Below, in pieces: positions 53,244 to 62,134 of a DNA stretch of 64,000 nucleotides. Source of the DNA: Clostridium mobile. Lineage in GTDB: Bacteria > Bacillota > Clostridia > Clostridiales > Clostridiaceae. A model generated the notes under the pieces. That model ran no database searches, had not been told where the DNA came from, and saw only the letters and a list, made by a program, of their open reading frames with translations. A program made the position numbers and the translations under genes. Location: the NCBI RefSeq assembly GCF_018918285.1, contig NZ_JAHLQF010000001.1, forward strand, positions 1,131,284-1,195,283, read 5' to 3'. The first letter of the stretch is position 1, and each line of letters opens with the position of its first letter.

Positions 53244-54209
53244 TTACTTTCGTACTGGTCTGATATACTTAAAAAACCGTTCCGGATTATAATAAAAGTA
53301 AATGATTCTACCGGGGGAAGTATCAAAGCAGTAACCAGTGCCTGCAAAATCAAAAGTTGCCATTGCCTTTTCAATCTTTTCCTCCACGCTACGATTTTCC
53401 TGCTCATAATCGAATGGTCCATGTTCAAAAACAATATACTCGGCTTCAGGAACATCAATCATAAGCATTTGTGGTGGTACTTCGCCTTTATAATCAAAAG
53501 GAAGACGTGCACCATAACACTCTGTACGTGGAATACCCCAATCGCAGAGTCTGCCGTCTGAGTCATTAATGTACGCCATAATCTGACCGCTGCCGCCGTT
53601 AGATTCGCTCCCACCATCGTCATCCAATTTGCCCTTGATACTATCGAGTAAGCCGCAAATTGTTTCGCAGTCCTGTCCCGGAATAAGACTTTGTTTTTGC
53701 CAAAAATCCCAATACCCATTACTCTCATAGTTTTTAATGTGCAAAAACTTATGTGAGGGAATGGTTACAAAATAAATTTTAACATCATCTGTAGATTTCA
53801 TCATACCAATCTCTCCCAATCCTAAAAAGTAGCGGTCGAAAGGGTTTATTTTTGTACGAAGAACGACAGGCTTAGGCTTTTTTCGATATTCACTTGGAGC
53901 TACACCATATGTTCCTTTGAAAGCTCTGGTAAAGGCTTCATGTGATGAAAACCCATAATCAAAAGCAATATCCAAAAGGCTTTTTTTGCTATCCCGAACC
54001 TCTTTTAGTGCAAAGGCTAATTTTCTATGCCGCAGATAATCCCTAAATTGCATACCCGATATTTCTTTGAATTTTCTCGTTGTATAAAATTCAGAATAAC
54101 CTAACCTGCGAGAAAGGAAGCGTAGTGTCAAGGCTTCATCATTATAATTTTTAATACATTTGTCAATTTCATCAACGATTACTTGAATTTGCTTCTGCCA
54201 CTCGTACAT
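53244..54209 (-). CDS. AraC-type regulator with GyrI-like effector domain
   Basis: I start at the ATG at 54209 (MYEWQKQIQ); a GTG four codons earlier lies inside the GAGGTG site. The 321-residue protein has two AraC helix-turn-helix motifs in the N-terminal 105 residues (LTLRFLSRRLGYSEFYTTRKF and LLDIAFDYGFSSHEAFTRAFK, each given in parts). The C-terminal domain of about 190 residues is of the GyrI/SOUL-like small-molecule-binding type (YIVFEHGPFDYEQENRSVEE). Codon use is GC-richer than the flanks, which marks it as part of the acquired remnant. Its former target gene is not present here. Confidence 0.85.
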   Translation of the reverse strand: MYEWQKQIQVIVDEIDKCIKNYNDEALTLRFLSRRLGYSEFYTTRKFKEISGMQFRDYLRHRKLAFALKEVRDSKKSLLDIAFDYGFSSHEAFTRAFKGTYGVAPSEYRKKPKPVVLRTKINPFDRYFLGLGEIGMMKSTDDVKIYFVTIPSHKFLHIKNYESNGYWDFWQKQSLIPGQDCETICGLLDSIKGKLDDDGGSESNGGSGQIMAYINDSDGRLCDWGIPRTECYGARLPFDYKGEVPPQMLMIDVPEAEYIVFEHGPFDYEQENRSVEEKIEKAMATFDFAGTGYCFDTSPGRIIYFYYNPERFFKYIRPVRK

Positions 54210-54371
54210 TCGTCTATTCACCTCGTTTCAATCACCCTACATTTATTATAAAGAAATAGAAAGATTATCGCTTGATTTTACTTGCGGTTATTTCATTTTC
54301 CTCTTTTAAGTTCTACATCTTTGTGTCCAGTTTATAATATCACATTTTATCACATAAGCATGGCATCATAA

Positions 54372-54551
54372 AGTCGTGTTACGCCAAGCGTTGTAATCTT
54401 TTTAAGATTGCAGCGTTTTTCTTTGAAAGAGTTTGGCATTTTCGGATTTCCGAGTGTTGTAGGTAGTGAGAGGATTTTATTTCTCAAAGGCAGTAGCCAA
54501 AACGAGGACATAACTACAAAACAGCAGACAAAGCAAGACGGCATAGCTTAA
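54372..54551 (+). other. Possible gene fragment at the right end of the remnant
   Basis: An open frame of 59 codons ending at 54551 encodes FPSVVGSERILFLKG...NEDITTKQQTKQ and lacks a convincing start. It has the GC-richer composition of the element and looks like the tail of a lost gene. I do not recognise it. The remaining part of the gap 54210-54722 holds AT-rich host sequence. Confidence 0.25.
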
Positions 54552-54567
54552 TGCTATACCGCCTTGC
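54533..54567. terminator. Imperfect GC-rich hairpin at the right border
   Basis: GCAAG(A)CGG(C)ATAGC pairs with GCTAT(A)CCG(C)CTTGC around a short AT loop. It lies just inside the right inverted repeat and could be the element's end structure or a terminator. Confidence 0.6.
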
Positions 54568-54722
54568 GGAAAACTTCCTTATCAATACTTAAAATGTGGT
54601 TTATTCTCCTTTTTATCTTAAGTATTGCTTAATTTTACATGAAATTTAAGCATATTATATAATTTTTATTAACAACTTAGCAAAATTAAAGGAAGCAGTT
54701 TTGCTCCCTTTTAAATATTGTT

Positions 54723-55745
54723 TTAACTTATGTATTTACTTAATTTTTTATATCCTTCACTAGATTCTATAGTATCTGGGTTCTTCTGCAATTTTTCTCT
54801 ATCTTTTTTAATACCCTCGATTTTTTCTTTCATTCCATCTATTTCTTTTTTAAGTTCCCCTTGGCTTCTTAAGTAAATGGTAACCATTTTCATATTATTT
54901 TCCTTCTTATGCTTTTCTAATATCTTTTCAGCACTGTCATATCTGGAATTTAATCCTGCCAATAAACTAAATAACTTTTCAATTTCTTTATCGTAATCAT
55001 TCATCTGGCTTTTATATGATGTCACCTTAGCATAAGCTTTAGCATTGTTTTTCATAGTTTCTTTTAATGCTTCTTTTGCCTCATCAGATATGTTCATCTT
55101 ATCTAAAAGTTCTTTATTAGATTTCATAAAATTATCTATATTGTTTTCAGCATCTTTCATATTGTTAGCAAAAGGAAGTTTATTCATGTTATTTAAAAAT
55201 GCAGTTATATTTTTAATATCATCTAAAGACATACTTTCTAAGGAGTCCCAGTCTCCATTAGTTACTTCTCCTTTTAGTTTTTTCTCTAGAGCAGACATAA
55301 AATGTTTTTTAAATTCTTCTTTATTAAAAGCTTTTCCATCATTGCTCATACCATATCCATCTAACATTCTAGATGAATAATTGAAGAAAGAGTCGAACTC
55401 ATCTACTATACCATTAATACCCCAATTTAATACTTCATCAAAGGATTCCTCTAGTAAAGCTTTTTCCTCTTCTCCTATATTTTCTGCTATTTTCTTATAT
55501 TCCTCTACTATGTTCTCAAAAAACTCTCCGCTCTTTTTCCCCTTCTCAAAAGCTTCCCTCAATTTCTTTGTTATATCATACTTTAACAATCCCTTTTGTG
55601 ATATTTTCAAATCATTATTTGCTTTATTTATAGTATTTACTTTATCTTGAGCAAATTTATTTACCTTTTTAAAGCTACTGTTATTATTGATAATATCCAT
55701 AAATGTGACATTTGTGTTTCTCATCGATATACTTTTAATATCCAT
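54723..55745 (-). CDS. Coiled-coil protein of unknown function
   Basis: The 340-residue, lysine- and glutamate-rich protein is almost wholly helical, with Asn/Ser-rich N-terminus and long coiled coils towards the C-terminus (YDKEIEKLFSLLAGLNSRYD, LKKEIDGMKEKIEGIKKDRE). No signal peptide, membrane helix or catalytic motif is visible. It is monocistronic with AAAGGAG before the ATG. No defined family could be assigned from sequence. It lies between the mobile remnant and the arg genes. Confidence 0.6.
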   Translation of the reverse strand: MDIKSISMRNTNVTFMDIINNNSSFKKVNKFAQDKVNTINKANNDLKISQKGLLKYDITKKLREAFEKGKKSGEFFENIVEEYKKIAENIGEEEKALLEESFDEVLNWGINGIVDEFDSFFNYSSRMLDGYGMSNDGKAFNKEEFKKHFMSALEKKLKGEVTNGDWDSLESMSLDDIKNITAFLNNMNKLPFANNMKDAENNIDNFMKSNKELLDKMNISDEAKEALKETMKNNAKAYAKVTSYKSQMNDYDKEIEKLFSLLAGLNSRYDSAEKILEKHKKENNMKMVTIYLRSQGELKKEIDGMKEKIEGIKKDREKLQKNPDTIESSEGYKKLSKYIS

Positions 55746-55836
55746 AAAAAATCTCCTTTACCAATATATGATACTATATATATCGTAATCTTTCTGGAAT
55801 CTTTATGGAAAATACCTGTTTTTCTTAGTTATTTTC

Positions 55837-55947
55837 ATTTAACTGTCCCTTTTTCTTACTTTTTCTTATCATTTGATAATGACTAATAATAATTAATAAT
55901 AACTGCCCCTCATTTTGATAGCCCTTTTGATAATGACTGTCCCTATT
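55837..55947. repeat. GGGACAG repeat cluster downstream of argH
   Basis: Exact cores lie at 55843-55849 and 55937-55943; a decayed copy (ACTGCCCCTC) lies near 55902. Confidence 0.8.
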
Positions 55948-55968
55948 CACAGTTTCTATAAAAAAATA

Positions 55969-55997
55969 ACACGGGGTTTAATTAAATTATCCCGTGT
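55969..55997 (-). terminator. argGH operon terminator
   Basis: ACACGGG pairs perfectly with CCCGTGT, extended by AT pairs, and a TATTTTTTT tract follows on minus, 40 bp past the argH stop. Confidence 0.88.
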
Positions 55998-56036
55998 ATT
56001 TATTTTGGATTTTATTTATTTTAACTTTCGTTTATG

Positions 56037-57356
56037 TTATTTGATAATCTCTTTTTTTATTCCTCTCTTTAAGGTGTTTTCATAATCGATAAATTCATAA
56101 ATGTCTTTATCAAATACTGGACTAAACTTTTGAAGTTCTTCTAAAGTTAACTCTTCTATCGTCTTACCTGCCCCCTCACAATAAAGTACTATTTCACCTA
56201 TTATTCTATGAGCGTCCCTAAAAGGAATATTTTTAGTTACTAAATAGTCCGCTCCTTCTGTAGCATTTAAGAAGCCCTTTTTAACAGCTTTTTTAGTATT
56301 TTCAGCCTTTATTTTTAGACCTGAAAGCATTCCCTTCATTATTTTAAGACAACTTAACACCGTATTAACTCCATCAAAAAATCCTTCTTTGTCTTCTTGC
56401 ATGTCTTTATTATAGGCTAGAGGAATCCCCTTCATAGTAGTGAGTAAAGAAATTAAGTCTCCATAAACGCGACCAGTTTTTCCTCTAACTAATTCTGCTG
56501 CATCAGGATTTTTCTTTTGAGGCATTATAGAGCTTCCCGTAGAAAATTCATCACTTATCTCTATAAAATCAAATTCTTTACTACTCCAAAGTATGATTTC
56601 CTCACTTAGTCTACTTAGATGCATCATTATTATAGAAGATGCGCTTAAAACTTCAAGGGCAAAATCTCTATCGCTTACTCCATCTAAAAAATTCTCTACT
56701 GGCTTTTTAAAACCTAATTCTTCTGCAGTAAATTTTCTGTCTGTATCATAAGTAGTTCCTGCTAAGGCACAACATCCCAAAGGACTTTCATCCATTATGT
56801 CTAATGCATTTATCATTCTTTTTTTATCTCTTGAAAGCATGCTATGGTATGCCATAATATGATATTTAAAAGTAATTACTTGGGCTCTTTGAAGGTGAGT
56901 GTACCCTGGCATAATCACATTGTTCTTTTCTCCAAGCTCCACTATAACTTCCTTAAGCTCCTCAATTTCATCTATAATTTCTCTAGCTTTATCTTTAGCA
57001 TAAAGTCTAAAATCCACTGCAACTTGATCATTTCTACTTCTTGCGGTATGAAGTTTTTTACCCACATCTCCAATGCGAGAAATTAAATTCATTTCCACAA
57101 AGCTGTGTATATCTTCATAGTCCCCTTCTATTAATAACTGTCCCTCATTAATGTCCTTTAATATAGAAGAAAGACCTTCTACAATCTTGTCTTTTTCTTC
57201 TTCTGCTAATATTCTACATTTAGCTAGCATTTTAACATGAGCCATGCTACCTTTTATATCATATTCATATAGTTCCTTATCAAAGCTTAAAGAACTATTA
57301 AAGTCTTCCATAAGCTTGCTTTCTTTATCTTTAAATCTTCCACCCCAAAGCTTCAT
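56037..57356 (-). CDS. argH: Argininosuccinate lyase
   Basis: The enzyme splits argininosuccinate to arginine and fumarate, the last step of arginine synthesis. The 439-residue fumarase/aspartase superfamily protein has the signature GSSIMPQKKNPD and the motifs TARSRNDQVA and PGYTHLQRAQ. AAGGAGTG precedes the ATG. It follows argG by 200 bp with a hairpin between them. A repeat core at 57138-57144 reads GAG GGA CAG TTA (EGQL). Confidence 0.96.
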   Translation of the reverse strand: MKLWGGRFKDKESKLMEDFNSSLSFDKELYEYDIKGSMAHVKMLAKCRILAEEEKDKIVEGLSSILKDINEGQLLIEGDYEDIHSFVEMNLISRIGDVGKKLHTARSRNDQVAVDFRLYAKDKAREIIDEIEELKEVIVELGEKNNVIMPGYTHLQRAQVITFKYHIMAYHSMLSRDKKRMINALDIMDESPLGCCALAGTTYDTDRKFTAEELGFKKPVENFLDGVSDRDFALEVLSASSIIMMHLSRLSEEIILWSSKEFDFIEISDEFSTGSSIMPQKKNPDAAELVRGKTGRVYGDLISLLTTMKGIPLAYNKDMQEDKEGFFDGVNTVLSCLKIMKGMLSGLKIKAENTKKAVKKGFLNATEGADYLVTKNIPFRDAHRIIGEIVLYCEGAGKTIEELTLEELQKFSPVFDKDIYEFIDYENTLKRGIKKEIIK

Positions 57357-57500
57357 ATTATATCACTCCTTGTATAATATACTCATAGTATTTTTTATAT
57401 TTTGTATAGTATGTGCTATATATATCATTTAATCAAATACGCTATATTTCTTTAATCAGACCTTGCTAATTTATTTAGTATAAATTCAAGGTTAAAAATG

Positions 57501-57530
57501 AAGAGTTAAGGAAATGCATCCAAAACTCTT
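57501..57530 (-). terminator. Hairpin between argG and argH
   Basis: AAGAGTT pairs with AACTCTT around a 16-base loop, followed by CATTTTTAA on minus. It is a weak terminator that could lower argH relative to argG. Confidence 0.55.
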
Positions 57531-57556
57531 AACTTTTAACTTTTAATTATAAAATT

Positions 57557-58753
57557 TTAACTATTTTTAAGTGCTTTTATTTTTGATGGAAGACTAAATA
57601 ATTTTATAAATCCACCAGCATCTTTATGACTATATAGGTCACTTGCCCCAAAGGAGGATATATCTTTATCATATAGAGCATTCTCTGTAAATACTCCAGC
57701 GTTAGTTACATTTCCTTTGTATAGTTTTAACTTAACTGTCCCCGTAACATTTTCCTGTGTTTTATCTACAAAGGCATCTAATGATTCTTTTAAAGTTGTA
57801 AACCATAGTCCATCATAAACAAGTTCACCATATTTCAAAGCTAATCCTTGCTTATAATGATAAGTCAATTTATCCAAAGTCAATCTTTCTAATTCCTTAT
57901 GTCCCTCATAGAGAATTGTTCCACCTGGAGTTTCATACACCCCTCTAGATTTCATTCCAACAAGTCTGTTTTCAATTATATCTATTATACCTACTCCATT
58001 TTCTGCTCCAATTTTATTTAAGGTGCTTACTAATTCTACCCCATTTAATTCTACACCATTTACTTTTTTAGGTTCTCCCTTTTCAAAGTAAATTTCTACG
58101 TAAGTAGGTTCATCTTTAGCCTTTTCTGGCGCTGTTATTGTAGAGTATAAATCTATCTTATGTTCATTTTGTGGATCTTCTAAATCTCCACCTTCATGAC
58201 TAACATGCCATATATTTTTATCAACGGAATATATCTTTTCCTTTGTTACAGGAACGTCTACCCCTTTAGCTAATGCATAATCTATAGCATCTTCCCTTGA
58301 GGAAATATCCCATATTCTCCAAGGAGCTATGATTTCAATAAATGGATCAAAGGATGCAATGGCCACTTCAAATCTAACTTGGTCATTTCCTTTTCCAGTA
58401 CAGCCATGACATATATATTTTGCCCCCTCAATTTTTGCTATTTCCACTAACTTTTTAGCAATAAGTGGTCTTGCAAGAGAAGTTCCAAGAAGATATTTAT
58501 CTTCGTAAATTGCCCCAGCCTTTAGTGCTTTATACACATAATCTTTTACGAATTCTTCTTTTACATCCTCCACATAAACCTTTGCTGCCCCTGTTTTTAT
58601 AGCCTTTTTTTCTACTTCTTTCATATCGTCATCTTGTCCCACGTCTACACATACAGCTATAACTTCTAAGTCATAGTTTTCCTGTAACCATGGAATTATT
58701 ATGGATGTATCCAATCCACCTGAATATGCTAATACAACTTTTTCTTTATTCAT
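57557..58753 (-). CDS. argG: Argininosuccinate synthase
   Basis: The enzyme joins citrulline and aspartate using ATP. The 398-residue protein starts with the ATP-pyrophosphatase loop [16 protein letters not shown] and has [15 protein letters not shown] and the later [18 protein letters not shown]. It lies 34 bp downstream of the ABC transporter ATPase gene on the same strand, so uptake and use of a urea-cycle amino acid are probably linked. AGGGGG precedes the ATG. One repeat core, GGG ACA GTT, lies at 57736-57742 (TGTVKL). Confidence 0.96.
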   Translation of the reverse strand: MNKEKVVLAYSGGLDTSIIIPWLQENYDLEVIAVCVDVGQDDDMKEVEKKAIKTGAAKVYVEDVKEEFVKDYVYKALKAGAIYEDKYLLGTSLARPLIAKKLVEIAKIEGAKYICHGCTGKGNDQVRFEVAIASFDPFIEIIAPWRIWDISSREDAIDYALAKGVDVPVTKEKIYSVDKNIWHVSHEGGDLEDPQNEHKIDLYSTITAPEKAKDEPTYVEIYFEKGEPKKVNGVELNGVELVSTLNKIGAENGVGIIDIIENRLVGMKSRGVYETPGGTILYEGHKELERLTLDKLTYHYKQGLALKYGELVYDGLWFTTLKESLDAFVDKTQENVTGTVKLKLYKGNVTNAGVFTENALYDKDISSFGASDLYSHKDAGGFIKLFSLPSKIKALKNS

Positions 58754-58787
58754 AATTTAGCCCCCTATTATTTAATGTTTATCTAAC

Positions 58788-59519
58788 TTAAATTACTTTC
58801 TTTAAAAATTCTTTTGTTCTATGCTGTTTTGGATAAGCAAAAATATCTTCTGGAACCCCTTCTTCCACAATTTTTCCACCATCCATAAATATAACTCTAT
58901 CTCCTACATCTTTAGCAAAGCTCATTTCGTGAGTTACTACCACCATAGTCATCCCTTCACTAGCTAGGTCTTTCATAACATTTAAAACCTCTCCAACTAG
59001 TTCTGGGTCTAGAGCTGAAGTTGGTTCATCAAATAACATTATATCTGGTTCCATAGCAAGAGCTCTTGCTATTGCCACTCTTTGCTTTTGTCCCCCTGAA
59101 AGCTTAGAAGGATAATAATCCATCTTATCTTCTAATCCAACTTTTTTTAGTAATCTTTCAGCTTTTAATCTTGCTTCATTTTTGTTTTCTTTTTTCACTG
59201 TAATAGGTGCTTCCATGACGTTTTCTAATGCTGTCATGTGTGGAAACAGATTAAAATTTTGAAATACCATCCCCATCTTAGTAGTTATTTTTCTCATCAA
59301 ACTTTTATTTTTTCCATCTAATTCTTCGCCTTCAATTATTATCTTTCCATCGTTTATACTCTCTAGGTGATTTAAGCATCTTAGAAAAGTACTTTTACCT
59401 GATCCTGAAGGTCCAATGATAACTAAAACTTCTCCTTTTGTAACATTTATATTTAAATTTTCAAACACTGTTAAATTACCAAATTTCTTAGTAACATCCA
59501 TAGCTTCTATCATATACAT
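58788..59519 (-). CDS. Polar amino acid ABC transporter ATPase
   Basis: The 243-residue GlnQ-type ATPase has Walker [13 protein letters not shown], signature [14 protein letters not shown], Walker [14 protein letters not shown] and the switch VVTHEM. It powers amino acid import together with the permease (gap 21 bp upstream) and the two binding proteins. TAAGGAGGA precedes the ATG. Confidence 0.94.
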   Translation of the reverse strand: MYMIEAMDVTKKFGNLTVFENLNINVTKGEVLVIIGPSGSGKSTFLRCLNHLESINDGKIIIEGEELDGKNKSLMRKITTKMGMVFQNFNLFPHMTALENVMEAPITVKKENKNEARLKAERLLKKVGLEDKMDYYPSKLSGGQKQRVAIARALAMEPDIMLFDEPTSALDPELVGEVLNVMKDLASEGMTMVVVTHEMSFAKDVGDRVIFMDGGKIVEEGVPEDIFAYPKQHRTKEFLKKVI

Positions 59520-59540
59520 AGTTATATTTCCTCCTTACTC

Positions 59541-60188
59541 TTAATATCTAGATAATTTCTTCTCCCAAATTGCGAATACTCCAGTAAACACAGTAGTTAA
59601 AGCTAAATAAATACATGCTGCAATGAAAAATGGTTCCATTGGTCTAAAATTAGCTGAGTATATTTGCTGTGCAGTTCTCATTAGTTCCTCCATAGCTATA
59701 GCAGAAACTAAAGATGTATCTTTTAAAATTGTTATAAATTCATTACCTACTGGCGGTATTAACACTTTAAATGTTTGAGGAAGTACTACTCTTCTCATAG
59801 TTTGACCATAAGTAAATCCTAATGCCTTACATGCTTCGAACTGTCCTTTATCTACGGATATAATACCTCCTCTAATTATTTCACCCATATATGCACCTGA
59901 GTTTAAGCTCAAACCAATTATAGCTGCTGACATCGGTTCTAACTTTATTCCTATAAAAGGTAATCCATAGTAGAAGAAGAATAGCTGTAACAACATAGGA
60001 GTACCCCTAATTATCCATGTATACAGTGAAGCTATTGAATATATCAATTTATTTTTTGACATTTTTAATAATGCTACCACTACACCAATTAAAGTTCCTA
60101 GAACTACAGAAATTACCGTTAATAATATGGTCATTCCTGTTGATTTTAATAATATCGGAAATATTTGCTTCAATAGATTTATATCCAA
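59541..60188 (-). CDS. Polar amino acid ABC transporter permease
   Basis: The TTG at 60188 (translated LDINLLKQIFP) is preferred because GGTGGAG lies about six bases upstream; the ATG at 60215 has none. The 215-residue HisM/GlnP-type protein has about five transmembrane helices and the EAA loop FEACKALGFTYGQTMRRVVLPQ. It probably works as a homodimer. A MLLQLFFFYYGLP segment is also typical of the family. Confidence 0.9.
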   Translation of the reverse strand: MDINLLKQIFPILLKSTGMTILLTVISVVLGTLIGVVVALLKMSKNKLIYSIASLYTWIIRGTPMLLQLFFFYYGLPFIGIKLEPMSAAIIGLSLNSGAYMGEIIRGGIISVDKGQFEACKALGFTYGQTMRRVVLPQTFKVLIPPVGNEFITILKDTSLVSAIAMEELMRTAQQIYSANFRPMEPFFIAACIYLALTTVFTGVFAIWEKKLSRY

Positions 60189-60230
60189 AGCTTCTCCACC
60201 CCTTTTTATAAACATTCATTTCTAATTTAA

Positions 60231-61031
60231 TTATTTTTTATAAATATCTTCACCAAACCATTTTTTTGATAGTTCAGACATAGTTCCATCTTGTTTTAAT
60301 TCTTCTATAGCCTTTTTAACCTCTTCTTGTAATTCTTTATCACCTTTTTTAAATGCTATAGCGATTGGTTCTTCATCTAAAGTCACTGCAACCTTAAACT
60401 TTCCTTCTTGTTTAGCTAAATAGTATCTTCCAACAAACTCATCAACGATAACTGCTTGTATTCTTCCTATTTCTAAATCTTGAAATGGTTGAGTTGCCTT
60501 GTCATAAGTTTTTACTTCTTTTAGTCCTTGAATTTTTTTAGCTGCCTCTTCTCCAGTAGTACCTAATTGAACACCAACAGTTTTATCATTTAAATCCTCT
60601 ACTTTTGTAATATCTGTATTGTCATTTTTTACTATAATAGCCTGACCACCTTTAACATATGGTTCTGAAAAATCTACTTCTTTAGCTCTATCTGGATTTA
60701 CACTTATAGCTGATAGTGACATATCAAATTTCCCTGAATTTAAAGCCATTGTTAATCCACCAAACTCTGTGATTACATACTCAGTTTCTACTCCAAGTTT
60801 TTCACCAATAGCATTTGCTAAATCAACATCAAATCCTACAAGTTCATTTTTTTCATTTCTAAATTCCATTGGAGGATAAGTATCTTCTAAACCTATTTTT
60901 ATTTTTTTCTCCTGCTTTACTTTTTCTAAAGTATTAGCCGCCGTTTCATTTCCTTTATCTTTTCCTCCGCAGCCTGCAAGAAGACTTCCTATAATAGTAA
61001 ATATCAATAATGCCTTTACTGATTTTTTCAT
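60231..61031 (-). CDS. Amino acid-binding lipoprotein 1
   Basis: The 266-residue substrate-binding protein has a lipobox LLAGC at the end of its signal peptide and the family 3 solute-binding signature GFDVDLANAIGEKLG. LNSGKFDMSLSAISVNPDRAKEVDFSEPY also fits amino acid binders. It precedes the permease gene by about 40 bp. AAGGAGAG precedes the ATG. It is paralogous to the protein encoded upstream. Confidence 0.92.
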   Translation of the reverse strand: MKKSVKALLIFTIIGSLLAGCGGKDKGNETAANTLEKVKQEKKIKIGLEDTYPPMEFRNEKNELVGFDVDLANAIGEKLGVETEYVITEFGGLTMALNSGKFDMSLSAISVNPDRAKEVDFSEPYVKGGQAIIVKNDNTDITKVEDLNDKTVGVQLGTTGEEAAKKIQGLKEVKTYDKATQPFQDLEIGRIQAVIVDEFVGRYYLAKQEGKFKVAVTLDEEPIAIAFKKGDKELQEEVKKAIEELKQDGTMSELSKKWFGEDIYKK

Positions 61032-61083
61032 TAATATCTCTCCTTTTAATTTATATATTAAAAATTATTTTCTTAAAATTGGT

Positions 61084-61115
61084 GCCCCAATGAAGATTTA
61101 ACCTTTCACAGGGGC
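61084..61115 (-). terminator. Hairpin between the two binding-protein genes
   Basis: GCCCC pairs with GGGGC around a 22-base loop with internal complementarity; the following tract on minus is only weakly T-rich. It may reduce read-through from the first to the second binding-protein gene. Confidence 0.5.
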
Positions 61116-61148
61116 TTTATATGAAATTTTTATAAAAAGGGGTCTTAG

Positions 61149-61946
61149 TTATTTGTAGAAATCATATCCAAACCACTTATCTGATAACTTTGACAAAGTA
61201 CCCTCTTCTTTTAGTTCATTAAATGCTTTTTGAATTTCATCTCTCAGTTCTTTATCTTCTTTTCTAAAACCAATACCTACATTTTCTTCTGAAAGTTTGG
61301 CATCGAGAAGAACTAAGTTTCCTCCTCTTTTCTTTAAATAATATCCTCCAACTTGTCCATCTGCTATAACTGCGTCCAATCTTCCAAGTTCTAGATCATT
61401 AAAAGCTTCTGTTACGCCATCGTATTTTTTAATGTCTTTTATTCCATCAATTTTTTGTGCAGCCATTTCACCAGTTGTACCTAGTTGTACTCCTACTACC
61501 TTACCCTTTAAATCTGGTGTATCTTTTATAGAAGTATTTCCCTTCTTAACAACTATTTTTTGTCCTCCTACTATGTATGGATCTGAAAAATCTATTTCTT
61601 TTTTTCTTTCTTCAGTTATGGTCATAGTGGAAAGTACCATATCATATTTTTTAGATTTAAGAGATAAAATTATTCCTTTCCAATCATTTTTTACAAACTC
61701 TGCTTTAACGCCAATTTTTTTAGCAAGTTCATTTCCTAAATCAATATCAAATCCTACTAAATTATTATTTTCATCTCTAAATTCCATAGGAGGATAAGTA
61801 TCATTTAGCCCAATCAATAATACTCCCTCTTTTTTAACCTTATCTAGGGAATTAATGTTTTCCTCTTGTTTTTTGTTATTAGTACATCCTGCTAATAACG
61901 AAAAACTTATTACTAATACTCCAATTAATGCAAGAATTTTTTTCAT
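61149..61946 (-). CDS. Amino acid-binding lipoprotein 2
   Basis: The 265-residue substrate-binding lipoprotein has lipobox LLAGC, GFDIDLGNELAKKIGV and SKKYDMVLSTMTITEERKKE. It is the first gene of the transporter-argGH run. The promoter at 61982-62010 overlaps an ArgR-type box, so the operon is likely repressed by arginine. Two similar binding proteins sharing one permease suggest a widened substrate range (for example citrulline, ornithine, arginine); this is inference. Confidence 0.92.
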   Translation of the reverse strand: MKKILALIGVLVISFSLLAGCTNNKKQEENINSLDKVKKEGVLLIGLNDTYPPMEFRDENNNLVGFDIDLGNELAKKIGVKAEFVKNDWKGIILSLKSKKYDMVLSTMTITEERKKEIDFSDPYIVGGQKIVVKKGNTSIKDTPDLKGKVVGVQLGTTGEMAAQKIDGIKDIKKYDGVTEAFNDLELGRLDAVIADGQVGGYYLKKRGGNLVLLDAKLSEENVGIGFRKEDKELRDEIQKAFNELKEEGTLSKLSDKWFGYDFYK

Positions 61947-61981
61947 AGCCCCATCTCCTTTTATTGCCTTTCGTTATTATG

Positions 61982-62010
61982 ATTATACAATCAATTTCAT
62001 AAATATGCAA
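61982..62010 (-). promoter_or_regulatory. Promoter with overlapping ARG-like box
   Basis: TTGCAT (plus 62005-62010) and TATAAT (plus 61982-61987) lie 17 bp apart on minus. TTCATAAATATGCA (61996-62009) overlaps the -35 and matches about 11 of 14 positions of the ArgR consensus TGAATWWWWATTCA. Confidence 0.7.
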
Positions 62011-62134
62011 CATCATTTTTCTAAAATTATAATATTTTTTTATTTATTTTTCTACACATCTTTACTTGCAACGTTTTAAAGGAATCTAGGTATACTTACA
62101 AGTGTTTGTATTTTCAAAACATTCCGTATATATA

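Larger units (their letters stand above)
52093..54584. mobile_element. Decayed Tn916/Tn6218-like element remnant
   Basis: This 2.5-kb stretch is clearly richer in G and C than its surroundings. It carries Orf8-like and broken Orf7-like sigma genes in the Tn916 order, an AraC-type regulator, and GC-rich hairpins. A 12-bp perfect inverted repeat, TGATAAGGAAGT, lies at 52093-52104 and, inverted, at 54573-54584, near the composition changes. Integrase, excisionase and conjugation genes are absent. None of the dispersed GGGACAG repeats lies in it. The exact ends are inference. Confidence 0.65.

Noticed and set aside
53065-54544. Several open frames on both strands in the GC-richer remnant
   Set aside because: They overlap the AraC-type gene or hairpins in other frames; longer open frames are expected there by base composition.
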